Positions 7,941 through 14,023 of a stretch of 17,973 nt of DNA are shown one piece after another. The notes beneath the pieces were generated by a model. The model was not told the origin of the DNA. It ran no database searches and saw only the letters and a list, made by a program, of their open reading frames with translations. The stretch's first letter is position 1. Every line of letters starts with the position of its first letter. Origin of the DNA: Lachnospiraceae bacterium UBA3711 (lineage in GTDB: Bacteria > Bacillota > Clostridia > Lachnospirales > Lachnospiraceae); assembly GCA_002371345.1 (NCBI GenBank), contig DFHY01000126.1:1-17973 (forward strand), written 5' to 3'. The position numbers and the translations under genes are program-made.

Positions 7941-8045
7941 GATTTCTGTGTCAAAAGCCATGCACAGGCTCAGTATCCTGCCGGCTTGCGGCATATAAAT
8001 CTATAAAATACATGGGCGTTGTCCTGGAAATGGAGCAAAGTAAAG

Positions 8046-8303
8046 ATGAGTCAGGCAAAGGTTGACCGGTATAAAGAAGAGAAAAGAAACGTTAAGAAGA
8101 TCATGGCGAAGGAGAGACGGAACTGGATGATCACCAAGATCATCCTGATCATCATAGCGGCCGCGGTTATCGGCTGGATCGGTGTCTCCCTGTATCAGGC
8201 AATCACCGCTCCTTCCACCACCAACACTTCCGTCCAGTCTGTCACATATACTATTGACAGTTCCGCTCTTGAGAATTATCTGGATTCTCTGGAGAACGCG
8301 TAA
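8046..8303 (+). CDS. Small single-span membrane protein, unknown function
   Basis: The 85-residue product has a strongly basic N-terminus (MSQAKVDRYKEEKRNVKKI and on through RR at 24-25). One hydrophobic helix follows at about residues 29-50. The tail is short, Ser/Thr-rich and then acidic, ending LENYLDSLENA. The positive-inside rule places the N-terminus in the cytoplasm and the tail outside. There is no signal peptidase motif, so it should stay anchored. I prefer ATG 8046, with GGAG 10 nt upstream (8032-8035); a TTG at 8019 is in frame but has no ribosome site. It has its own promoter and is followed by a structured region and a strong hairpin. I do not recognise a family; a partner subunit of a membrane complex is only a guess. 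Confidence 0.75.
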   Translation: MSQAKVDRYKEEKRNVKKIMAKERRNWMITKIILIIIAAAVIGWIGVSLYQAITAPSTTNTSVQSVTYTIDSSALENYLDSLENA

Positions 8304-8397
8304 GCGTCTCAGGCAGGAGGATCTAATACCATCTGATGAATGGTAAGTCCTATGCACGAAAGTGCCTGGAATAGCATACAAGTATCCTGATGTTTCA
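8304..8397 (+). other. Structured stretch between the small gene and its terminator
   Basis: No coding sequence is seen. Hairpins are ACCAT/ATGGT with loop CTGATGA (8328-8344) and GCAC/GTGC closing a GAAA tetraloop (8354-8365), both enclosed by AGGAT (8318-8322) and ATCCT (8384-8388). This could fold as a three-way junction. Competing pairs exist, for example CAGGCA (8310-8315) with TGCCTG (8363-8368). It may be a 3' UTR element or a small RNA; neither is shown. Confidence 0.3.
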
Positions 8398-8438
8398 GGC
8401 GTAGAAAAAGAGGGGCCATGCCCCTCTTTTTCTACGCC
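8398..8438. terminator. Strong bidirectional terminator hairpin
   Basis: A perfect 19-bp stem has arms at 8398-8416 and 8420-8438 and a 3-nt loop CAT. Its core is GAGGGGC/GCCCCTC, flanked by A5 and T5 inside the stem. It separates two converging genes, the small membrane protein (+) and the DegV protein (-), and can end transcripts from both. Confidence 0.85.
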
Positions 8439-8460
8439 TCAATTCAGTCTTGTCAAAGCT

Positions 8461-8536
8461 GCGAACTCACGGCATCCGCCGGTGGCTTCAGGCTTCGCGC
8501 GAACTCGTGGCGTCCGCCGGTGGCTTCAGGCTTCAC
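8461..8536. repeat. Tandem 38-bp direct repeat, two copies
   Basis: Copy 1 (8461-8498) and copy 2 (8499-8536) abut with no spacer and agree at 34 of 38 positions by my count; the shared core is TCCGCCGGTGGCTTCAGGCT. The pair lies in the 3' flank of the DegV gene, between its stop and the shared terminator. A stem AACTCG/CGAGTT (8502-8507 with 8539-8544) can also form. No coding role is evident. Confidence 0.8.
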
Positions 8537-8571
8537 AGCGAGTTTGAACTCATAATAGAATAAAGTCTTTA

Positions 8572-9411
8572 TCACAGCACCAGGATGATCCCGCCGTCAT
8601 TGGCATACATGGAGGTACATCCCCGTCCGTTTTCGAGGAAATAATTCTTCGCCTTAACTCTCTCACGGATAGCGTCAAGAACCATCTTCCCGCGTTCCGG
8701 ATTGTTGGTATGTGAGACAGCAATCTCGTTATCCTGCATATGGCCGGCAGACTCGGCGGCCATCTCGACCATCTTGACCAGCGCCTTGTTGATACCCCGC
8801 GCCTGCCCCACCTGCTGGATCTCACCCTCCGGAGTCGAAGAACATATCGGTTTTATCTTAAGGGCAGTTGCGACAAATGCCTTGAAGTTAGAGAGCCTGC
8901 CGTTCTTGCGCAGGGTATCGAGGGACTCCAGGACGAACCATGTGACCTGGCTGGCAATATACGCGTCAACCTTCTCTATGATCTCCTCAAACGAAAACCC
9001 CGCCTCCTCGTACTCTGCTATCTTCCGGCCGATCAGGGTCTCTCCTATGGATGCCGACTTGGAGTTGAATACATGGATCTTCTTGTCCGGGTGCTCCTCC
9101 AGAGTCATATCGCGGCCGACCAGAGCGCTGTTGTATGATCCGGACAATGCTCCGGACAGCGTTACGGCGTAGAGATGATCATAGTCTCTGTCAAAACAGT
9201 TCTTGTAATACTGCGGGGACGGACATGCGCTCTTCGGACAGTTCGGGCTCTCCCTGACTCTCCGCAGAAATTCCTTCTGGTCAAATGTTTCATCGTCTAC
9301 GAAGTGATACTGATCTACGTCCATCGTCAGCGGAGCAGAAACAAAATGCCCGGATGCTTTCATATCTTCAGTCAGTTCTCCGCAGCTGTCTATAACAACC
9401 AGAAAGCTCAT
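8572..9411 (-). CDS. DegV family protein (fatty-acid binding)
   Basis: DegV proteins bind a fatty acid between two alpha/beta domains; in Firmicutes, FakB members hand it to the kinase FakA to make acyl-phosphate for phospholipid synthesis. The 279-residue product matches the family length. It starts with MSFLVVIDSCGELTED, an atypical form of the usual D-S-T/S phosphate region. The hallmark TLSGALSGSYNSA follows at residues 84-96, then DTLRKNGRLSNFKAF, and late in the chain VSHTNNPERG. The start is ATG 9411, with GAGGTGAGAGG just upstream; a TTG at 9441 is in frame but less likely. No fakA is in the window. It has its own promoter with a palindrome over the start point. Which fatty acid it binds, and whether it serves FakA, cannot be told. 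Confidence 0.9.
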   Translation of the reverse strand: MSFLVVIDSCGELTEDMKASGHFVSAPLTMDVDQYHFVDDETFDQKEFLRRVRESPNCPKSACPSPQYYKNCFDRDYDHLYAVTLSGALSGSYNSALVGRDMTLEEHPDKKIHVFNSKSASIGETLIGRKIAEYEEAGFSFEEIIEKVDAYIASQVTWFVLESLDTLRKNGRLSNFKAFVATALKIKPICSSTPEGEIQQVGQARGINKALVKMVEMAAESAGHMQDNEIAVSHTNNPERGKMVLDAIRERVKAKNYFLENGRGCTSMYANDGGIILVL

Positions 9412-9461
9412 ACCTCTCACCTCTTTGTAAACAAATTGCAACAGAATATCTGTAACCTGTC

Positions 9462-9482
9462 ATGTAGTTTTAAATACTACAT
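9462..9482. promoter_or_regulatory. Palindromic operator candidate at the DegV transcription start
   Basis: Arms ATGTAGT (9462-9468) and ACTACAT (9476-9482) are perfect inverted repeats around an AT-rich 7-nt centre that is itself nearly symmetric. The site covers the predicted +1 of the DegV promoter, the usual place for a repressor. It does not match the FapR or FabT consensus as I remember them, so the regulator is unknown. Confidence 0.5.
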
Positions 9483-9486
9483 ATTC

Positions 9487-9515
9487 AGTATAGCACATCT
9501 GTATGTATATGAAAA
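9487..9515 (-). promoter_or_regulatory. Promoter of the DegV gene
   Basis: On the minus strand TTTTCA (9510-9515), a 17-nt spacer and TATACT (9487-9492) form a plausible promoter; the -10 is good and the -35 weak. Transcription would start near 9480, about 70 nt before the ATG. Confidence 0.5.
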
Positions 9516-9716
9516 GTACTCTTTGCAGAAACAATCCGTGAACTCTTTGCGAACTTTTCAGGAGCTCATTACGAACATATCTAAAGTGAAGATTGCACAA
9601 AGACGGCAAGTGTGCAACAATGGTTGCTATCAGCCAACAGGCCGGCGCTCACTGGTATTATTTGGAAATGTACCGGCGGCGATCCTGACCGGTCATAATC
9701 TGCAGAGGACACCAGT

Positions 9717-10202
9717 ATGCTTGCGTTAAAGGTAGATGATACAAAGAGCTTCATGACGAAGCTGCTTGCCGGAGATACGTTCGACACCTTCCTGTTTTCG
9801 GAGGGAAGCGTGACGACCTTCACCACATTTTCTATTGACGGAACATGGCACCAGGATTATTTCGGCGATGAAGAACAGGCTTCAAATGAGAACTCATTTA
9901 CCTGGAAGCTGATACGGCCGCTGATCTTTAATATCGTAAAGGGCAGGCACACTCCCATCCATATGAGAATAGTTCTGAAGCTCGCCGGCTACAATGTCGA
10001 CAGTCTTCTGAAGAGCGCCGGGCTGCCAATAACCAGAGAACAGGTTGACGGCCTGTTCCTGAATATAACCTACGCAAAGGACGAGGTAAGCGTCACGACC
10101 GGAACGTCTCTGAAGATATTCACACTCGACAAAACACTTGATCATGTGTGGGACGACATGGTCCGGAAATTCCTGCAGACACGCGGCATAAGCGCCGTGT
10201 AA
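9717..10202 (+). CDS. Conserved protein of unknown function, possibly DUF5721 family
   Basis: This 161-residue protein is soluble, with no signal peptide or membrane segment. It opens MLALKVDDTKSFMTKLL, continues GDTFDTFLFSEGSVTTFTTFSIDG, and ends with a mixed alpha/beta part containing GLFLNITYAKDEVSVTTGTS and LDHVWDDMVRKFL. From memory this pattern fits a small family found mainly in Lachnospiraceae, which I believe is DUF5721; I have not been able to verify it. No catalytic motif stands out. GAGGA (9705-9709) precedes the ATG by 7 nt, which settles the start. The gene stands alone, divergent from DegV and convergent with htpG, so context gives no firm clue to its job. Confidence 0.8.
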   Translation: MLALKVDDTKSFMTKLLAGDTFDTFLFSEGSVTTFTTFSIDGTWHQDYFGDEEQASNENSFTWKLIRPLIFNIVKGRHTPIHMRIVLKLAGYNVDSLLKSAGLPITREQVDGLFLNITYAKDEVSVTTGTSLKIFTLDKTLDHVWDDMVRKFLQTRGISAV

Positions 10203-10447
10203 GCCGTGGTTCTCTCCGTCATCTTACAACGCTTGCCAGTTTGTGCTCGTTAAGATGTACCTGCCGCCACAATAATAAGTACTTTGTGTTAAGACGCAAG
10301 GCAGGCGACGTGTTTGCGGGATGCCTTTCGTCATCAGAGGCCTGCGCGATGATATGAAGAGGAGCTATCGTTTTCTGATATGCTGCCCCCAAGCAGGACA
10401 CCATTCATGACGACAGCTCCTTATATTCAATATAACGTCCCGCCCGC
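10203..10447. other. Gene-free convergent region with three inverted repeats
   Basis: Between the unknown gene and htpG lie: CCTGCC/GGCAGG (10260-10305) enclosing CACAA/TTGTG (10268-10288); GCAGGC/GCCTGC (10301-10345); and a long stem AGGAGCT-A-TCGT (10360-10371) with ACGA-C-AGCTCCT (10410-10421), with an inner CTGC/GCAG hairpin. None has a proper T-tract, so none is a textbook terminator. A short direct repeat GTTAAGA (10249 and 10288) is also present. Confidence 0.5.
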
Positions 10448-12649
10448 TTACTGCGCCAGCAGAAGCATGATCTCATTGCTGCGGTTTATGAACTCCGTCA
10501 TCGCCTCAGCCTTAAGCGGCGCGTTGGCGATCGCGGCCAGGTCGTAGAGCTGCTTCGCGAAGAGCTCCGCTCTCTCCCCGTCCTTGTTGTCCAGCAGATA
10601 TCTCACAAGCTTATGATTCTCATTCAGCGTAAGAGTCTGTGCCGGCGCGAACATATCCATATCCATTCCGGATCCGGACATGCTGTACATGCGCATCATA
10701 TCCTGCATGCGGCGGCCTTCCTCCTGGATCGTGAGCATCGAGGAAATGTTCTCGTCCTTCAGGCTCTGCACCTGGACTGTCAGCTTGTCATTTCCGATTG
10801 CCTTCTTGAACAGTTCCGACAGAGCTTCGGTGTCGGCCTTCAGCTTCTCCTCATCGGCCTCCTCGGACTTCATGGAGCCGGTCACGTCCGCGTCTATGCG
10901 CTGGAACTTTATATCTTCTCTCTTCTGCTCGATGTGCTGCATATATGGAGAGTCGATATTGTGCTGAAGAATGACCGCGTCCATGCCGTTCTCCCGGAAC
11001 ATGCGGATGTACTGGCCCTGCTGTGACTCATCCGTCACATAGTAGATAGTGGTCTTTTCCTTCTCCTTCTTCTCCGCGTCATCCGAAGGCTCCTCTGTGA
11101 CATCTATTGTCTCATCCGTCGCGCCGCCCTTCGTTTCATCTTCAGAAGCCGCAACGGAATCATCTGTTTTCACCTCTTCCGCAGATGCGTCAGTCCCGTT
11201 CGCGCCGCCACTCTCAGCGCCCTCGGAAGACTCCGCTTCGCCCTTCTTCGCCTCTTCATCCTTTCCGGCCAGCTTCTCCAGATACTCCTTCAGAGTGAAA
11301 TACTTCCCGTCCAGGTCCTTGAACAGCATATGATCCTGCAGGCGGTCTGAGAACTTCTCATCCCTGAGGCATCCGTACTTCAGGAACGGGCTGATGTCAT
11401 CCCAGTACTTCTCATAGTTCTCCCTGTCCGTCTTGCACATTCCGGTCAGCTTGTCGGCAACCTTCTTGGAGATGTAATCGCGCAGCTTCTTCACGAATCC
11501 GTCGTTCTGCAGCGCGGATCTGGATACGTTCAGCGGGAACTCGGGGCAGTCGATGACGCCCTTGAGAAGCATCATGTACTCAGGCACGACCTCCTTGATA
11601 TTGTCGGCGATGAACACCTGGTTATTGTAGAGCTTGATCGTTCCCTCGATGGAGTCATACTCTGTATTGATCTTCGGGAAATAGAGGATACCCTTCATAT
11701 TGAACGGATAGTCAGCGTTCAGGTGGATCCAGAACAGAGGCTCCCTGTAGTCATTGAAGACCTTGCGGTAGAAGTCCTTGTACTCCTCATCGGTGCAGTC
11801 ATTCGGATGCTTCGCCCACAGCGGGTGAATGTCGGAAATGCTCACGGGGCGCTTGTTGATCTTCACGCGGTCTCTCGCAGGAGATATCTCGACGGTCTTC
11901 TTGCCGCCGTTTCCGTCATCCTGCTCTTCCGTCTTCGCGTCCTCGTGAATGTGCTCGACAACGACATCCGTATCCCTGAGCTCGCTCTCATCTATGGTCT
12001 CGTACTCCTGAGGCGCATTTGCCTTCTCAAGGAAGATCTCAACCGGCATGAAGCTGCAGTATCTCTGCAGTACCTCGCGCATGCGGTACTCGTTGGCAAA
12101 CTCAAGGCAGTCCTCATTGAGATGAAGAGTTATAGTCGTACCGGGCTCCTGCCTGCTGCCGTCGCGCATCGTATATGTCGATGAGCCGTCGCACTCCCAG
12201 TGAACCGCCTGCGAACCCTCGCGGTAGCTCAGGGTATCGATCTCGACGTCCTCGGCAACCATGAACACTGAATAGAATCCAAGTCCGAAATGACCTATGA
12301 TATCATCCTTGTTCGCCTTATCCTTATACTTCTCAAAGAACGCGGTAGCGCCAGAGAACGCGATCTGAGTGATATACTCCTCAACCTCATCCGCGGTCAT
12401 GCCCAGTCCGGTATCGGAAAATGACACTGTCTTCGCGTCAGGGTCCACGACCACATGGATCGAATCCTTGTGGTCATCCGGGTACTGGTACTCTCCCATG
12501 ATCTCGAGCTTGTGCAGCTTGGAAATAGCGTCACAAGCGTTGGAAATCACTTCACGGACAAAGATATCGTGATCCGAATACAGCCACTTCTTGATGATAG
12601 GCAGCATATTTTCGCTGTTGATGGAAAGATTTCCCTGTCTTTCTGTCAT
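10448..12649 (-). CDS. htpG: Molecular chaperone HtpG (Hsp90), with two acidic insertions
   Basis: This ATP-dependent cytosolic chaperone works as a homodimer on late folding of client proteins. The N-terminal GHKL ATPase is intact: EVISNACDA (Glu33, Asn37), DTGLGM (79-84) and GHFGLGF (119-125). The middle domain follows, with LNVSRSALQND, then a C-terminal dimerisation part. At 733 residues it is about 110 longer than the 624-residue E. coli protein. The excess sits in two acidic, low-complexity stretches: about residues 205-260, at the N/middle junction where eukaryotic Hsp90 has its charged linker; and about 464-531, just before the TIYYVTD strand of the middle domain. AAGGAG lies 10 nt before ATG 12649. 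A perfect CIRCE site overlaps its promoter, so HrcA-type heat control is likely. Confidence 0.96.
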   Translation of the reverse strand: MTERQGNLSINSENMLPIIKKWLYSDHDIFVREVISNACDAISKLHKLEIMGEYQYPDDHKDSIHVVVDPDAKTVSFSDTGLGMTADEVEEYITQIAFSGATAFFEKYKDKANKDDIIGHFGLGFYSVFMVAEDVEIDTLSYREGSQAVHWECDGSSTYTMRDGSRQEPGTTITLHLNEDCLEFANEYRMREVLQRYCSFMPVEIFLEKANAPQEYETIDESELRDTDVVVEHIHEDAKTEEQDDGNGGKKTVEISPARDRVKINKRPVSISDIHPLWAKHPNDCTDEEYKDFYRKVFNDYREPLFWIHLNADYPFNMKGILYFPKINTEYDSIEGTIKLYNNQVFIADNIKEVVPEYMMLLKGVIDCPEFPLNVSRSALQNDGFVKKLRDYISKKVADKLTGMCKTDRENYEKYWDDISPFLKYGCLRDEKFSDRLQDHMLFKDLDGKYFTLKEYLEKLAGKDEEAKKGEAESSEGAESGGANGTDASAEEVKTDDSVAASEDETKGGATDETIDVTEEPSDDAEKKEKEKTTIYYVTDESQQGQYIRMFRENGMDAVILQHNIDSPYMQHIEQKREDIKFQRIDADVTGSMKSEEADEEKLKADTEALSELFKKAIGNDKLTVQVQSLKDENISSMLTIQEEGRRMQDMMRMYSMSGSGMDMDMFAPAQTLTLNENHKLVRYLLDNKDGERAELFAKQLYDLAAIANAPLKAEAMTEFINRSNEIMLLLAQ

Positions 12650-12770
12650 ATGTCAGTCACTCCTTTTTTGATATTGTATCTGCGTTAAACCTTACCGTCA
12701 GGCGTATCTCACGCTCTGCGCGCAGCCGGTCCGCCGCAGGTTTCAGTACGTTTGATTCTTACAACATCGT

Positions 12771-12799
12771 ATAATAAAGCTAACAGGGAGAATTGTCAA
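12771..12799 (-). promoter_or_regulatory. htpG promoter
   Basis: On the minus strand an exact TTGACA (12794-12799), a 17-nt spacer and TATTAT (12771-12776) make a strong vegetative promoter. Transcription starts near 12764, giving a leader of about 115 nt. The CIRCE operator abuts its -35. Confidence 0.85.
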
Positions 12800-12824
12800 T
12801 AGCACTCACGTAAGTTGAGTGCTA
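12800..12824. promoter_or_regulatory. CIRCE operator (HrcA binding site)
   Basis: TAGCACTC, nine bases, then GAGTGCTA: a perfect inverted repeat matching the core of TTAGCACTC-N9-GAGTGCTAA. It lies directly upstream of the -35 of htpG. CIRCE is the site of the heat-shock repressor HrcA, which normally controls groESL and dnaK. Confidence 0.93.
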
Positions 12825-12856
12825 GTATTTAGTATGAACACCCGGCACACACTAAA

Positions 12857-12884
12857 GGAGACACTGAACGCAATCAGTGCCTCC
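12857..12884 (-). terminator. Terminator of the LEA-like gene
   Basis: GGAG-A-CACTGA (12857-12867) pairs with TCAGTG-C-CTCC (12874-12884) around a 6-nt loop, with one A/C mismatch. On the minus strand it is followed by a short T3 run. It lies about 40 nt after the stop of the alanine-rich gene and before the CIRCE site, keeping htpG separately controlled. Confidence 0.6.
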
Positions 12885-12925
12885 CGGAATTAACTGTTAC
12901 TCTTCAATTATTGCTCTATTTAATA

Positions 12926-13726
12926 TCACTCTGCTGCATCGCCTGACAGAGCCTCGGCCGCTTCGGCGGCTTTCGCGGCAGCATCCTTAGCGGCTTCTGC
13001 CGCTGTCTCGCAGGCTGTGTCTGCCGCCGCTTCCACTGTCTCAGCCGCCTTGCCGGCAGCGTCCGCCGCTCCGCCAACAGCCTCGGCAGCCGCTTCCGCT
13101 GCGGTATCGCCCTTATCCTCGACCTTTGACTTCACTTCACAGAACAGGTCTCCCGCGGCGTCCTTGACCTCGTCGAAGGTCTTGCGTGCTCTCTCCTGCG
13201 CTTCCTCGAACAGTGTCTTCGCGTTCGTCTTCACCTCTTCAGCGCTCTCCTGAAGATTCGACTTCACATCGCCGGCAGCTTCCTTAACCTCTTCAGCTTT
13301 TCCCTGAAGATTCGACTTCACATCACCGGCGGCTTCCTTAACATCATCGGTGCCCTGCTCAAACTTCGCTCTCGCCGCGGCAGCCTCCTGCTCGGCACGG
13401 GCCTTAGCCTCCGCGGCCTCCTGGGCCATCTTTGCCTCAGCCTCTTCCATAGCCTTGCGTGAAGCCTCTACCTCCTTCTCAAGAGAAGCCACCTTCTCCG
13501 CCGCCGCCTGAGCCGCTTCCAGAAGGGGCTTCAGATTCTCATCGGCTGCTTCCGGATTCAGCTCCGCGAACTTCTTTCCAAGTTCAGCGTAAGCCTTGGT
13601 CATCTCCTTCTGAGCGCTTGCGATCTGAAGCTTAAGATTGCCGGTCTCGGCGACGTTCTTCGCGCGTCCCGCAACGGTCTTTCCAAGTCTTCCAAGAGAA
13701 TCTCCAAGATCATCAAAAAATGCCAT
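12926..13726 (-). CDS. Alanine-rich LEA-like helical repeat protein
   Basis: The 266-residue protein has no signal peptide and no membrane helix. Residues 1-60 (MAFFDDLGDSLGRLGKTVAG, then KLQIASAQKEMTKAYAELG) resemble the N-terminus of a common clostridial small-protein family. Residues 65-125 are a charged Ala/Glu/Lys coiled coil. Residues 127-203 hold repeats of about 18 residues: VKEAAGDVKSNLQ starts at 128 and again at 147, with a degenerate VKDAAGDLFCEVK at 187. Residues 207-266 are almost all Ala, Glu and Asp. Amphipathic repeats of this type occur in group 3 LEA, CsbD-like and apolipoprotein-like proteins; a desiccation, membrane or stress-protection role is inference. AAGGAGG lies 9 nt before the ATG. 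It precedes htpG on the same strand but is separated by a hairpin and promoter. Confidence 0.85.
   Translation of the reverse strand: MAFFDDLGDSLGRLGKTVAGRAKNVAETGNLKLQIASAQKEMTKAYAELGKKFAELNPEAADENLKPLLEAAQAAAEKVASLEKEVEASRKAMEEAEAKMAQEAAEAKARAEQEAAAARAKFEQGTDDVKEAAGDVKSNLQGKAEEVKEAAGDVKSNLQESAEEVKTNAKTLFEEAQERARKTFDEVKDAAGDLFCEVKSKVEDKGDTAAEAAAEAVGGAADAAGKAAETVEAAADTACETAAEAAKDAAAKAAEAAEALSGDAAE
13249..13346. repeat. 54-bp in-frame repeat inside the LEA-like gene
   Basis: The plus-strand sequence CCTGAAGATTCGACTTCACA starts at 13249 and again at 13303, exactly 54 bp apart, and the match continues for most of the unit. Few base changes separate the copies, so this is a fairly recent in-frame duplication encoding the 18-residue repeat. 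Confidence 0.8.
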
Positions 13727-14023
13727 CTTCGTGTACCTCCTTCTTCATCCCGACTGTAAACTGCCCCGCCATCGTATATATCTGATCTTCTGTGCGTCCA
13801 TAATGGCTTCTTAACGACTTAAGTTTGATTAAACCTTATGGAAATGCTTAATGAAGCTGTCTCCGCGGGTCCATTAATGTATACAGTTTACCACGATCGG
13901 AAGCCTATTGGAATGGTTCGCGCCGCCTTTTTATGTGTCAATTCTGTGTCGTGCCTGCATTAATCTATGATACGTTCTTCCCGTATATCAGAAAAGCAGC
14001 GGGTCCATCAGCTCTTCCTGAAG
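13727..14023. other. Gene-free region between permease and LEA-like gene
   Basis: This 297-nt gap should hold the permease 3' end signal and the LEA-like promoter, but neither is clear. I see a minus-strand TTGACA near 13935-13940 without a matching -10, a weak hairpin ATACG/CGTAT near 13968-13988, and a partial palindrome GTTTGATTAAAC near 13823-13834. Confidence 0.4.

Larger units (their letters stand above)
9412..9716. other. Divergent control region between DegV and the following gene
   Basis: This 305-nt gap has no gene. Besides the DegV promoter and operator candidate, it has TTGCACA (9593-9599) inverted at 9611-9617, overlapping a second hairpin GCAAC/GTTGC (9614-9627). An extended -10, TGGTATTAT (9653-9661), may start the plus-strand gene; its -35 is poor. 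Confidence 0.5.

Noticed and set aside
8333..8361. CTGATGA followed 18 nt later by GAAA, like a hammerhead ribozyme core
   Set aside because: The bases between them do not form stem II (A/C, then G/G clashes), and no flanking stems I and III with a UH cleavage site can be drawn. CTGATGA is simply the loop of an ACCAT/ATGGT hairpin.
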